Shown one piece after another: positions 10,941 through 23,174 of a DNA stretch of 64,000 nucleotides. This stretch comes from Scedosporium boydii (Eukaryota; Ascomycota; Sordariomycetes; Microascales; Microascaceae). Position 1 is the first letter of the stretch. The number at the start of each line of letters is the position of its first letter. The notes under the pieces are model-generated. The model made no database searches and was not told the origin of the DNA. It was given only the letters and a program-made list of their open reading frames with translations. Position numbers and translations under genes: made by a program. The stretch spans positions 1-64,000 of the forward strand of contig NJFT01000065.1 of assembly GCA_002221725.1 (NCBI GenBank), given 5' to 3'.

Positions 10941-12535
10941 AAAAGGGAAAAAAAGAGAAACTCACTGTACGTCAGAGCGTTGTTGCCCATATTGTAGCAG
11001 GGTGAGTAGGCAAAGTACCAGAACAGAGCTGAGACACCAGAGGCTGCATCCTTCCGACCGGCATCCCGAGCAACTTCCAGCCTCTGGAGCGAGACAGTCA
11101 TCGCAATGAAAACGAGCAACATGGTGCTCGCCGAAAGCATATACATATGCCTACGCTTGAATCGCGGGATGATGAGGGCAAGCAAAGTGCCGTTGATAAG
11201 ACCCCAGCAGGCGTTGGCGACGTTGATTCGTGTCTTCTGAGACTGCTCGGTGTAGTTCATCATGTTGAACAGGATATTCGAGTAGTAGCTGAGCAGCGTG
11301 TTGCCGGAGAGCTGAGTGAAGAGACCGATGAAGATGGTGATCAGAACACGACGGCGCATACCAGCGGTGCTGAGGAGTTCCATCCAGGATTGCTTGGACA
11401 CTTCCATCTCAGTCTTGATCGTTTCGCGGATCTGGGCGATTTCGGCCTTGACGAGGAGGGAGTTTTCGTCGTCCTCGGCATGGTACTTCACTAGGATAGC
11501 AGCGGCCTCGTCGTCCCTATCGCGGGAAATAAGGTAACGAGGAGACTCGGGCAACAAGCTGGCACTGTTGTTAGCAAGGCTCTGCAGACACTCCGATCGT
11601 TGACAGGTTTAGCGATCAATTGGGACATACAAGACGGTAGCAATCTGGAGCAGGGAGGGGCAGATTTGCAGGAGAGAAGGAAGGCGCCAGGCCCAGTTGC
11701 TGGGAATTTCGGTGGTGCCAATGGCAATGGCGGAGGCGAGAATCTGGCCGATGAAGTAGGACGAGTTGAAGAGTGATGTCAGAACGGCTCGCTCCTTGGG
11801 GTGGCCAAGCTCTCCTATCAGAGCGGCACCGGAGATGATGCAGAAGAGAATACCGACGCCCAAGAGCATGCGCGCGATGATGTACATGGCAACTGTGCAT
11901 ACGACAGAAGGGAGTATTAGCGACCGACTCGAGCAGGGAGGGGGGGAAATAGGGCGCAAAAGAATCGAAAATACAAGCTCTCAACAATCAGCTGCGTTTG
12001 ACATACCGTGCTGGGCGAAGCCTTGGAGAATCGCACCGACAACCATGATGAGGGAACCGATCATGATGGACCACCGACGACCGTAGCGCTGTGCAAACCA
12101 TGGTGCGATGGGCACCGCGAAAATGGAGCCGAGCTGGTAGCAAGAGTTGACGAAGCCCAGCAGACCCGGTTCGATGGCAGGCTTGCCGTCGTCGTCAACA
12201 CGTCCGTTTCCGAAATCTAAGAACCCACGCAGAACACCAAATTGTTAGTCTATTAGTCTTCTGCACTGGATTGTGTCGCTAGTCTCAGTTCAAATCGGCC
12301 GAGAGGGGAATTTCATACAGGTGTGGAAATTGGGAGAAAATTGCAGCGTGTTAATTAACTGGGAATCGAAACCCGAAGTCATCTCGACACCCATGCAACA
12401 GCAAAAGAGCCATAAATACATGAGGCGAAGATTTCGCTTCTTGTACCACGGCACCTTATCCTCCTGGACGAGGCGTGTGACGATAGGGTCGGCCGTCGTG
12501 CCGACGTTGATCTTGGGCTTCGGCGCGGCCACCAT
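10403..12535 (-). CDS. MFS sugar transporter, lactose-permease/hexose-transporter type
   Basis: Six exons, 12535-12319, 12216-12007, 11892-11631, 11558-10966, 10826-10596 and 10527-10403, give 545 aa. This plasma-membrane permease most likely moves a sugar by proton symport; the substrate cannot be read from the sequence. Family marks are GRR in the loop after TM2 (FAQRYGRRWSIM), the PESPR motif after TM6 (FLLPESPRYLISR), the TYLVELWPYAQRSRGIG block near TM10-11 and the PETSGRTLEELAF motif after TM12. About 12 hydrophobic segments are visible, and the long hydrophilic loop after PESPR is typical. The second-to-last long intron (10965-10827) carries a 31-A tract on the plus strand. The length is normal for fungal sugar transporters. 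It has no obvious catabolic partner beside it. Confidence 0.93.
10908..10938 (+). repeat. 31-nt poly-A tract inside a transporter intron
   Basis: An uninterrupted run of A on the plus strand (poly-T in the transcript) lies within intron 10965-10827 of the sugar transporter, followed by a purine-rich tail. It looks like an expanded mononucleotide repeat or polypyrimidine tract. Confidence 0.8.
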
Positions 12536-14491
12536 TTTGTCCTAGTGTTGCTGTGAAAGATCTTCTGTTTATGTTCGGCGGCTTTGCTTGCTTGTCAATG
12601 CTAATCGCCGATTTCCGAGCCAATGCCTATGAGAGGAAAAGGAAATGGGGAATGAGTATCAGTAGAAGTAAAAACAAAAGCCAAAAAAGAAAGAAAAAAA
12701 GAATCAGCAATTATAGGACTCGGATCGAGAAAGGCACATCAATATTAAGTTAATCGGTACCGCTGGCCATGGGCCGCAATCGCATACACACAGCTCTTCT
12801 TCTTAAACGAGGATCCATTCTTTCAGACGGATTCTCACATACGAAGTAGACACGGTCATAAGCACGGCGACCACAGGTGTAGACACGGCTCGGAGGCACT
12901 GCACCCCGCGCGGGTTAATCAGGTGGGTAAATCATAATGAGGATGAGGTTTCATCGTGACTTTCTTGGCGCTGGGGAACCAGAAAAGAGATATCGAGGCG
13001 GGGAAGAGAAGCCCACTGAGATGAGGATGTGGTTGCATACTTCGTCGCATTGCATCGAACTCTCACGTCCATTGCAACCTTGACGCGGGGACTGAGGAAG
13101 AAAGGAGACAGCCGTGGCTGTTAACGAGAGCTTTGGGGCGGTTTTTACCTCCGAGTCCAAAAAACTCGGTAGTTCTGGTCAAGTGCCATCCAAAAGGAAC
13201 AAGCGGAGAAAGCATAATCTCCCGCGGTCTTATTACAAAGTACCTCGTACAAGGACGAAGGGGCGTAGCTTCTTATTATTTACCATCGCTTGCTTTGGAT
13301 ACTGCAACCGTTGGAAAAGCCCATGCGACCATCAGTCACGAAGGGTCGCAATGTAGGATCGCGCTCAAGCTTGTTTTGGACCACGTTTTCCTGAGCAGGA
13401 GAGGCCCAGGCTAACCAAACTTGGGAAAGCTGTCAAGTCCAGAATGAAGGGCTGGGGACGATTGGGGACGGCAATCATGATTGATTCCTGCAAGATCCCC
13501 GCTTTCGGATCATTTTTCCGGGGAGCCGCTTCCAGACTCACACAGGCGAATCAGCTTCCAAGCATCCAACCGAGAATAAGGCCGCTCCGAGGAGTCTTGG
13601 AGATCAGGGACCCCAGATCCTTGTCAGTGCTTGTCATCTGGTTTTTTTCTGGGCTTTGGGAGCACCAAAACATGCAACCTGTCGCGACGAGGACGAAAAT
13701 CATTATGCCTAGTAATCTGAGTGCTAGGTGAAATCTGGCAGGTCACTGTTTAAAGTATTTTTCCGCGATCCTTTGCCCAATCTCTTGCATCGGGTTTAAT
13801 CCAGCTGGATCTAGAAAGGCTTCATAAACCCCTGTGCTGCTGGCAATCCATTTGTTGGCTCGTACGTATTGTTATGGTGGCGGAGCCAAGGTCATGTCTG
13901 AGGAGCGAAAATTTTCCTTTCATCTTCACGTACTTCCCTCCACTTTGCTCACTGTTTACAGACGATCTCCTCCCCCCGTCCTCCGACCTTGCCACAGCTA
14001 TTGATCATTTAGCCATCCCACGCTTGAGAAGCCATTCCACCGGGCAGTTACGTCAGTCTGTTGCATCGCCGGCTTAACTATCTCAGCTCTGCGCTCCGCG
14101 GAGGTTTGGTTAGCCATCACCAGTGCACGCACTAGCTTACTTCATATTGAAAAATGTTCCTCCGTACATAGAATGAGGCGGACGGAGGAAGAGAGTCCAA
14201 ATGACAAGAACCCCGCTCCTTCAAGATATTCACAAGCCCTCCGCATTAGCCAAGCCTCGTCTGCTTTCCGCCTGCGAAGAATAGGGGTTCAATAATATAT
14301 GCTCCGTAGTGAACGTCAATTAGTTCCATGTACAAAGTCTTGTTATATTATATACTCAGGGCTTGTACCGACTTATACAGCGAAGATCTTCCCCAGTCGA
14401 TGGACCCTGTCCCAATCCCCCGGTAGCCTGCTTCGAGACAATGGGTGAAGCAAAGATGGCACGGTAATATGACAATTCCGTCCGCGTAGAT
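12536..14491. other. intergenic, no gene seen
   Basis: This 2-kb stretch holds the 5' flank of the sugar transporter on its left and the 3' flank of the ricin-B-like gene on its right. Open frames here are short and lack domains. No RNA gene or clear repeat was recognised. Confidence 0.5.
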
Positions 14492-15223
14492 CTAAGGTGC
14501 CTTGACATCAACAATGGGCCAGTTGATGCCCTTATCCGCAGCACCAGTGTTGCCCAGTCCAGCGCAGCTATAAAGACCGACAGCGTTGTTTTCCACAGCC
14601 CTCATGAATACGAGATCGAGGCATTGTTCTGCGTTTCATTGTCAATTTTTATGCTCATTACCTTCCATTTCTCGACTTCCAAATACTTACGCGGCTTTGA
14701 CGCCGTCAAGGCGATGCGTCCGTCCTCCATCACGGTCCACTGTTGAGCTTCCTTGCCTTCTTCACACTCCGCCAAGCTGAGAGTGCCCATATCCTTCCAG
14801 TTGCCTGTTTAATGCCTGTTAGATAACCCGTTTCCTCAAGGTCGAGGGTCCGTACTAAAGGCGCTTACTCTGGGCACCACCGTCGATGCAGAGGGTGGTG
14901 TCTGCCAACTGGAGGGTGCTCGCTCCATCCTGGAGGAGCCACTGCTGCTCGGGCTTCTCGCTCAGGGTTTGCCTGCAACAACAAAAGGAGTGTCAGTAAA
15001 GTGAGTCCGAGAATGGATGGAAATTACGATAAGAACAAGCTCAGGGCAAGGAAAAGACATACACGACCAAGCTGCTGCCAGCGGTGGTGCCACCTGCTGT
15101 CACCACAAACTTGGTGTTGACATTGGAGGTCAGGTACACCTTGCGGATCTTGCTGGTATCTGTATCGTTCTGAGCTAGGCCCAGAGTGGCGAGCGCCACG
15201 AGGAGGAAAGCAGAGGCGAACAT
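14492..15223 (-). CDS. small secreted ricin B-like (beta-trefoil) protein
   Basis: Four exons, 15223-15063, 14972-14869, 14804-14691 and 14628-14492, give 171 aa. A signal peptide opens the protein (MFASAFLLVALATLGLAQ). The mature part resembles a single beta-trefoil of the ricin B type: repeated QQW-like turns (EKPEQQWLLQDG and EAQQWTVMEDG), with Cys-containing strands ending in LCIDGG and CLDLVFMRAVE. Such folds usually bind carbohydrate. No catalytic domain is attached, so it may be a secreted lectin, but sugar binding is inferred. Exon borders are GT..AG and phases match at each join. The neighbours, an upstream sugar permease and a downstream reductase, do not suggest a shared pathway. 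Confidence 0.82.
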
Positions 15224-16972
15224 GGCGAAATTCGAGAGCTAGGCGGTGGGTGATTTGCTTCAGGAGATAGGTGAGGCAAGGTCGGGCATCTCCCAAGAAC
15301 TCGGCCCACGGGGCGACGGCCAGTGCTTATAGCGGAGTAGATTGAGGAGAGAGAGCTAAGTCCTGGGGAGGACCCGCTTCCGTGCGAGTTATTGGGGGGT
15401 GCGTACGCGGACCTGCTTAATTAGCGATGATTTCTAGAGAGAAACATATCGTCAAGACGCTATTAACATAAATTGACGGAGACGGACGTTGCTGCTTTTG
15501 ATATTCTCTAAATTCGGCACTTTTTTGCCGGGAATGGGCTCTCTTCAGCCCGATTATATGACTGTGGCTATTTTCACCCACATCGCCACGAACCTGGGAG
15601 AAAAAAGTAATCTCGGTGTATATCAGCCTACAAGGGATAAATGGCCAAGCCCCTCATAGCGTCGGCCGACAAAGAGGCGAATGATGAATCGAAGCACCCC
15701 GGCGCGCTGGAACTGTCTAAGCCCAATTCTCCTAAAAGTAGTAGTTCTACGCTGTCCATTGCATTTCATCAGCTAGTCCGCTGGCAGGAGACCATGGCTA
15801 TAAGGACAGTGACATGCGATCCATCAAGCACTAGCGGCAGGCGTAGCATGGAGGGTGGTAGCTTGTTATATTTGTCGCTACTAAAACGGGGAGCAATATT
15901 AATGGCGCTGTCATAAGATGCTCGTTTTGCGGGGAATGCGTTCCATCTCGTCGCTCCGCTCCCCTGTCCACTATTGTCTGTCCCAGTGTTCCCGACTGGT
16001 CGGGGAGGGACGGCATTGAAACGGTTTGTCTCTGCCATCAGTACTATTATTGACGCGAGTCATTCTTGGCTGGCAGCTAGCTAAGAGCATCATTGTATAT
16101 ATCGAAGGTGATTATCTGGAATTAGAATGAGGTGAACTCGACCAAGTCCTGTTACGCATGGACGGAAGAGTGCACATCCCATCCCCGCCTGTTCAAAGCA
16201 ACACAGAGACAGACGATGATGTTTCTCTAGATTGTCACTGGTCATAATATCGTGAATCGTGTTATGGTTTGCCTGTCGAAAACTCTTACTGCAAGGTTCT
16301 CAGTTCGGGGCTTCAATTGACACAACGCTGGACCAGGCCTTTCGGGGATTTGCAGGACCAGATATCGCCTACTACTGATCGCTACAAGACCATCAGTGAT
16401 CCTATCAAACATCAACCTGCTGGCCTTGGGAAATTTGATACCGTTGATAGACGAAAATACGAAGGAAATCGTTCGAGGTATCAGCCGGCGCTATCCAAGC
16501 TAGGATGGGAGACGCGACTGCATCAAATCTTCTCGGGACACCGCTGTCCAGTTTCTCAGAGTTCCTCGCGACAAGGGTTAACACAGGAATTGAAATATCA
16601 CAAAGATCGTCCCCGACGTTGCCTTGAGAGGGAAGGGAGTTCTTCGAACAGGAACATGGATTCTGGGATGCTCAAAGTAACGTGCAAGGATACAATTTGT
16701 CAGTGGGGTATACAGTGTAGAGATTGTTGACATGATCGGAGAGAGGTACTATTCCATCGTATCAAACGCTTTATCTCCTATGTTCGCAAGTTCCTGAACA
16801 TCCCCCAGTACGAACCTAAGTAAATATACTGTAGCCACTGTACCTTTGAACGTCGAATCCAATCAAGAGAGTTGAGGAAGACGGTGATGCTCAGATCACA
16901 GGCAAACTCCGTCATCAGTTATCCGGATGCGTATTATTAAGACTGGAGAACCATTGAAAAGCTGAACTATCC
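15224..16972. other. intergenic, no gene seen
   Basis: This 1.75-kb stretch separates the divergent ricin-B-like gene and the NmrA-like gene. Open frames at 15641-15916 and 16269-16730 have no recognisable domain or splice support. No repeat or RNA gene was seen. Confidence 0.45.
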
Positions 16973-16980
16973 TATAAAAA
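16973..16980 (+). promoter_or_regulatory. TATA box of the NmrA-like gene
   Basis: TATAAAAA lies 75 nt upstream of the ATG at 17048, a plausible distance for a fungal TATA element with a short 5' UTR. The assignment rests on sequence and spacing only. Confidence 0.45.
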
Positions 16981-17047
16981 TCGTAAACGTCCTTCCCCAC
17001 CGTAAACCGGAAACGAAAACTTGATCGAACAGCCCACCAACCACCGC

Positions 17048-18102
17048 ATGTCCATTATGAAGATTTGCGTTGCTCCAGCGTCGACGAAGACTGGCCGAGC
17101 TGCCATCGACGCGCTGCTAAAAGATACCGGACAGCATTCTGTTGTTGGTATTTACAGGGATCTTGGTAAAGTTCCTGAGCACTTCAAATGGAATCCGTGG
17201 TTCGAGGCTCGACAGGGTGATGTCGCGTCTGTCGAGACTTTGAACTTCTCTGGCTGTGACGTCTTGTTAACGATGACGCCGCCATTCCTTTTCACTTCTG
17301 ATGATCCGGTATCTACAGCGAAGGAGATCTCTGACAACGTTAGGGAGGCGGTACTGAGAGTGGGGAGCATCAGGCGCATCGTCTATATCTCGAGCATGGG
17401 AGCCCAGCATGAGAGTGGAGTGGTAAGAAGGAGATGCTATTTCTCACCCTGCTTCCGTTTCGATACCCAAGCTGACTTTTGCATTCTCACTCGATTTCAA
17501 GGGAGAGGTTGCAACCAACCATGCTGCTGAAACTCTTCTCTGGGATGCGGCGCCAGAGGTTGTATTCGTGCGGTGTGCTTACTTTATGGAGAATTGGGCG
17601 CCCCAGATCTCAACTATCCAGTCCGATTCTCCATACATCACCTCAGACATTACCCCATCAGATTATGCAATACCAATGGTTCGAGTTTTCTTTCCCAATT
17701 ATGGAGTGTGGTTCTAACCCGTTATGGTAGGTCTCGGTCAAAGATGTTGGAGCCTTCTGTGCGGCCCTGGCAGTCAACACGAAAACCATCGAGTCAGCTT
17801 CTCACCCATTTGTCGTGGAGCTTCATGGCCCCGAGGCGTATTCTCCTGAGGACGTACGTGAAGCATTCGAATTGGTGACGGGGAAGAAGATCGAGCTCAA
17901 GCTTGTAAAACGGGATCAGCTTCGTCCCTACTATAGCGAGATATTTCCTCCGCCGGTCGTCGATTTATTTGTGGAGATGACTGAAAGTCTCCTTCCAGGA
18001 GGTATACAGATGAAAAAAGATCCGAAAAATCCACCTTTAATCCACAGGGGAACTGATACGTTGGTCGACTGTATTCAACGAATGATGGTATCAACAGGTT
18101 GA
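17048..18102 (+). CDS. NmrA-like NAD(P)-binding protein (atypical SDR)
   Basis: Three exons, 17048-17422, 17502-17678 and 17731-18102, give 307 aa. The N-terminus has a Rossmann beta-alpha unit (MKICVAPASTKTGRAAI), a first acidic strand end (VVGIYRDL), and the usual VYISSMGAQHESG strand where atypical SDRs place the active-site region. The middle carries VVFVRCAYFMENWAP, the Asn-Trp block common in NmrA-like proteins, and the C-terminus has VVELHGPEAYSPEDV. The glycine motif is poor (PASTKTG instead of GxxGxxG), so nucleotide binding is uncertain. Proteins of this type act as NAD(P)H-dependent reductases or as redox sensors. An internal ATG at 17057 is an alternative start. A second, more canonical NmrA-like gene lies at 24668-25825. 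Confidence 0.88.
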
Positions 18103-18343
18103 GCCACTCCAAAGCCACCAGACACCAGCCATTTTACAAGTTATGCATCTAATGTATTACTTTATGGGAGGCTAGTTTGCATGGGAGCAAGTCAAGAAAG
18201 TTATTTGAAATTGTCGATATAAGATACACAGATATAATGCACTGGAAGATCCAGCTAGGCTTCGGACTCCTGAGGCCAGACTTCGAGGAAGAATGCTAGT
18301 CAATCTCCAGAGCCGCGCCTAGTACACCCACTTGCACACTCTC

Positions 18344-19066
18344 CTATCCGCACTTCTTCCATTCAATATGTACCTGTTGCGTAAGGTCAATTGTGGCATC
18401 ATCGTCAATCAGATGCCCTGTAGCATCCCTGCTCGAAGCGGAGAGGCTGACTGTGGTGCGAATCAACAAGTTCACGTCCTTGCCGTCGCAGGGAGCCAAT
18501 ACCCGCTTGTTTACGGGGACCGTTTCCGTGATAGAAAAGTTGTCTCCGTCGGCAAACCTATCGCCACCGAGGAGGACAACATGAGTTACCACGCCAAGCA
18601 AGTCACCGACTAGACCCAGCAAGCCCCCAAGCAGTCCGCCCACCAACCCACCCACCAAACCCTTCCCTTTTTCGTCGGCAAAAATGTATTCCGTATCGAA
18701 AGTGCCCTGGACACCGTCGTCGAGTTGTGCGAAGCCGTGGTACGTTGTTTCAACCACGGCGTACGAGTATCCGGCCGGGTAGTGGAGGTTCAAGTGGATG
18801 TTGCAATTCTTCTCTCGATCAGAAGGTGACCAGGCTCGACCGATGCCCACGTGGAACTCGTCGAAACCTAGCGTTACGACCGTGCGGTCCGGAGATATGG
18901 TGACGGCGACCGCGCCGCTGGGGCACCCCGATCCGGAGGTAGATACGGTGTTTATCGTGATTTGTGCGGCTGCATCGTCGTCATCGGCTGGTTTGCCATG
19001 ACGCTGCGCTAGGGTGGATGACGATATCAGTGCTAGGAAGGAGACTATTCTGGTAAATTGGCGCAT
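18344..19066 (-). CDS. secreted DUF4360 protein with Gly/Leu-rich insertion
   Basis: A single exon of 240 aa. It starts with a signal peptide (MRQFTRIVSFLALISSSTLAQ) and has the DUF4360 blocks: SGSGCPSGAVAVTISPD, VTLGFDEFHVGIG, CNIHLNLHYPAGYSYAV and YHGFAQLDDGVQGTF, with the closing VHIEWKKCG. Members are small secreted fungal or bacterial proteins of unknown role. In the usual family layout a short YxF strand leads straight into the next strand; here about 35 residues (133-168), rich in GGL repeats and long enough to span a membrane, are inserted between YIFADE and GGDRFADGDN. The DNA of the insertion is a C-rich imperfect repeat. Four cysteines of the domain are kept. Function is unknown. 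Confidence 0.88.
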   Translation of the reverse strand: MRQFTRIVSFLALISSSTLAQRHGKPADDDDAAAQITINTVSTSGSGCPSGAVAVTISPDRTVVTLGFDEFHVGIGRAWSPSDREKNCNIHLNLHYPAGYSYAVVETTYHGFAQLDDGVQGTFDTEYIFADEKGKGLVGGLVGGLLGGLLGLVGDLLGVVTHVVLLGGDRFADGDNFSITETVPVNKRVLAPCDGKDVNLLIRTTVSLSASSRDATGHLIDDDATIDLTQQVHIEWKKCG

Positions 19067-20470
19067 CCTGGTTTCGGATGTCTAGAAACTGTGGCTCATT
19101 AAATGTTTGCAAGCTCATGAATCTTAAGGACGAGGAATGTTTCACATGGAACCCGTCGCCCTTTGACATCGTTGAGAACATGGCCGTTTATAATAAGAAC
19201 TGGCTCTCTCGTGTCTTTTATCCACTTCTTTACTCGCAAACGCGTGGTTTCTCTTGGCTGTACGGGGATATCACCGCCGAATTCTTGGAAAACGTCGAAT
19301 CACGGCGCGGGTTATAAATTGCACAGGGGACTCATTAACCCATCCAGGACCCCAACGGGGCGGGTAAGTGATGTGATTTGAGCGTGGGATTAAAACCGAG
19401 CCGCTCTACATTCTAGAGGTCCCCTTAATGGGCAAAGATCTTCAACTCAAACCTGGGATAATTCAAGGGTTCTCGGGGTGTCTTCAATCTTGTCGACCTG
19501 GCCTCATTTACTGCTTTGTATTTTCCCCGGACGCTCAGGCAAATACACCACTGAAAGTTGGCAGCATCCCGTCGTGTAATTTCCCCCAAGCATGTCTAAC
19601 ATCTCGTTTTTCTTGAGCCTCTTGAAGAATTCTCTGGAGCTGTGGATGTTGACAGCGTCGGCCCGCCGGCAACATGCACCCCTTCAAACTCCCGGCCGTG
19701 GAACGGCCCTAGAATGGGTCAAGACTCGAGATACCCATGCATGGAAGGTATCGAATTTCGGGGATCCACCCAGGTCATGAGACCTTTGCACACTTCAATT
19801 CATCCACTATGGAATGGACGGCAGCGTGGTACTTTTTTTCTCGGGGCTGGTAAATTGCACGGTCACCATCGCTACGTACTAAATCACTAGCCAGTGGTGA
19901 ACTATCAGGGATGAAGAAAAAGGTTCCAAAAATAGAATCATCATCGCTCAGGTGCTAGATAGGTAATTATGAAGGGTAGATGAAATATTCGCCTGTTCGA
20001 ATACCCCCGTTGTTCCACCACGTCTTTCACTTAATACGGGAAGAACTTAGAAGCTGTTTACTTGGAGTTACCAACGATTATTCAATTGTATCCAGTTAAC
20101 GGAAGAGGCATTTGTGCGTAGAATGCGCTCCTCTTCTTTTCCTGCCACTGACGAGTGCTGAAATGTAGATCATCGACGAAAATGCTAAGCATGATTATCC
20201 CAATGACCGCTTTCCTTCCAGTTAATAGTCACACTTCTTTCTTCTCCGGGGGCTCCAGATGCAGCCGCCGTCTATATTTATGGAAATGATAATTACTAAC
20301 TGTAGCCTGCCTAATCAAGACTAGCAAGATTTTTATAAACGAGGTCAAGACGAACCCGTGGCAAGGGGCAAGAAAAAAACGCCGATCGTGAATCCGTACC
20401 TTAATATGCAAGATGCGACTAGTACATGCAATAAATATAATCATGACAATCCAACATTGCCCCTCCGCCC
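19067..20470. other. intergenic, no gene seen
   Basis: This 1.4-kb stretch is the 5' flank of the DUF4360 gene and the 3' flank of the transcription-factor gene. No coding, RNA or repeat signal was recognised. Confidence 0.5.
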
Positions 20471-23174
20471 TTACATCAATGCCTCGCTAAGATCTATGTC
20501 CTGCATCCGAACCATGAGCTCATGGATGCGGCCCATGTCCGACGTGTCCGGCTCCACCAAAAGACCGTCTGTCTTCTGCCTTCCGGAGTCTTCGGCCTGC
20601 TTCAAATTGAGCTTTCTCTTGTACTCGTTTTGATTGTGGAAGATGACGGCGAGACTCCAGTATTCCCGCACATAGCGAATGAAGCCGGGCCTTCTAAGGT
20701 CGGGTTGTGGGTCATCGTTTTCGGTGGGTACTGGATCTCGATCACCCCATACCTTCACCCAATTGCGTAGGCCACGAGAGACGCGCAAAGATTTCATGTG
20801 GCTCTCGGGGCCATTGTGGTGAAGGAAGATGAGGTTATGGAAGGCTTAAGGATGGTCTGTTAATAAAATCGCCCTTGTCTAACATGACTGCACTGGGCTT
20901 CGGGAGAGAGGAGTGAAAATGAAAATGGAGAAAAGAGGGAAAAAAAACATACCGCTGGCAATCGCAAAGAGATTGAGCAGGCTGGCCTGCTCTAGAACTT
21001 GCCATTCTTCCGCATTCAGATCCTCCTTCAAGCTGATATCAATCAACTCAGCTACTGTGATATGTCCCAAAGGTTGCCTCTGTAGCCATTCCTGCATGGC
21101 TTTGAGCCAGGTGTCGGGATCTGCCGCCTGAAAGCATGAATCTGGGCAGACCAAGCCGTATTGAAGCTCATCAGTGAACATTCGCGGGGAAGTGTTGTTG
21201 TATATGATGAAGGCGCAATCGAGGAGGAAGATGAAGAGGATCGATCTGATGCACTCTTCTCTCAGAGCAAAGAGCGTCCACGCGTCATAGCGCGTAGTCG
21301 TGGTAACACTTCTATGCATAGTCCCGCTGCACCAGGCGAAGGGGTACAGGGTGCGGCCCACGCTGATAATCTCTGAGAAGTGAATCCTCCTCGCTCGTGT
21401 CGCCTGGCTCTCGCTGGTTCCCTCCCACATTAGCATCAGAAGAGTAACAAAAGACGCATGAACCATGTCGACCCGAGAATGGACTTGCGTCAGCTCAAAT
21501 GCATCTCCGGTTTGAGGAATAGAAGTGTAGTGGAAATGAACGTCAGTAAAGACCCATTCCTCCATATCCTCCAGCCATTCCAATGCTTGATCTCGATCAC
21601 TCTTTTCTGATGTTAAGCAAGCCCCCATCAGAGCCATCGCCGCGATCAGGTGCGGAGACCGTCTAGTCGCGACAAACGTGGGCCGGTGAAGGACAGGCCA
21701 GTTCGGGGACCAAAATAACCAAAAAGAACCCATGTACTTGTCCAGATTTTCAGGGGAGAAGAATCGGACGCAAGAGTGCTGTCTTGCTTCGGTCCAGCCT
21801 GATGGGTCCCGGGTCCTAGCGCAGTGAGATTCTCCAAGCCTCCTGACGATCTCATGGGATTTCGCTGTCAAAGGATGCAGCCAAATTTGTTGGCAGTTGT
21901 CCGCCAAAATAGCGATCCCGGGTGTGTTGACCCGATCAGAGGCCGCGAATCGTCCCTGGGCAGGATCGGAGCTATCTAAGCCCTGCCATGTCGTGGCCAG
22001 CCCAGTATCACTCCCCGTGGCGATATCACCAGGGAGTATCGACGAGGCCACGCTGTTTCCTGAGGAAGACATGATTTGTCTCCTGGACGTTCGGTTCCCG
22101 CAGCTAAATAGATTTGCGATACCGTGGGTCGATGTGAACCCGACGACGAAGCGTAGCCTTGAGCGAAGGAACTGCGGCCTTGGAGGTAAAGTCTGCGGCA
22201 CGGGCGTTGTATTGAAGGCGTTCCACGCCAAATCCATGGTTGAATATCCGCAGAAGGGCGAAGGCTGCGTGCTGTTGGAAGGAGGAAGGATAAAGGTCGG
22301 GGGAGTTAGTGAGGGACGCCCAACAGGCGTCGACAAGGCATCTATACGAGGGAGGGAGTCTTGCGGGTGGAGTGCTTGAACATCGGATATCTCAAGCCAA
22401 AATGTAGGCGAATTCGGGAGTGCTATAGGAGGGCATTCGTTCATATACCTGGGCACCTTGACGTCTGGGCCAGCGGATGGTTGCTTGTCTGTAATGGACG
22501 ACTCGCTGGGTGTCGATGTTGTACTGGTTGGCCTGGAATAGGTGCAGTCGTGACCCTGCTTGGCGCAAATATCGCAAGGCAGCGTCCCGCTGCATTTCTT
22601 TTTGAGCTGGGCACATCTGGCGCACGCGTTCTGTTTTCGACCACGTTTCCCAGCCGGCAGATATGGCATCGGAAGCCCAGACTTTAGCCTCTCACCACAT
22701 GTTCGCCAGTGCCTGAGCAATGCATCCCTGCCAAGTCAGTTAGAAATAAATGCGAGAATAAGGAGGGCAGGTTTCTTCTAGCCAACAGCTGATCAACGAA
22801 CTAAACTAACCTTCGATGGAAGCTAGAGGAACAAAATGAACATTCATACGTGCGCACGTTACCATCTCGAGAGACCGGGAGTTAGTCTAGGGCATTGATA
22901 CGGGTCCCGGGAATTGATTGATTGCATCAAGAAAGGTCAAGCAGCACTTGCCACTTACGAGACAGTAGATGGCGGTTGAGGTGGTCTAGAAACACATCCA
23001 CGTCAGCCGTCTGAGATTCACTTTCAGCCATCGAGGGGCTGGCTCATCCAAAGAGTGGTACGGATGAGATTCTAGGGACATGGAAAGCCTGCGATTACAC
23101 TTACCAATTTTCTTGAACTTTGCCGAGCAAGTTCCGCACTCAAACTGGAGCGTTTCAGTCGCCATTGCCGCCAT
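20471..23174 (-). CDS. transcription factor with two C2H2-type fingers and a Zn2Cys6 cluster
   Basis: Five exons, 23174-23105, 22985-22959, 22865-22811, 22727-20953 and 20844-20471, give 766 aa. Finger 1 (C13, C16, H29, H33) fits C-x2-C-x12-H-x3-H. Finger 2 (C41, C44, H57, C61) ends HWRTC, so it is C2HC. A binuclear cluster follows (C86, C89, C96, C102, C105, C112) with spacing 2-6-5-2-6. A fungal_trans-like middle domain follows, with SFWLFWSPNWPVLHRPTF and LIAAMALMGACLTSEKSDR. Introns split finger 1 and finger 2, so the DNA-binding end is built from four exons. This domain order is known in a Pezizomycotina regulator family that controls sequence-specific transcription in the nucleus. Its target genes are unknown. 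The start is the first of two in-frame ATGs (MAAMATETLQFECGTC). Confidence 0.93.

Noticed and set aside
16269..16730. Plus-strand frame of 153 codons
   Set aside because: No domain, no codon bias like the neighbouring genes and no conserved pattern.
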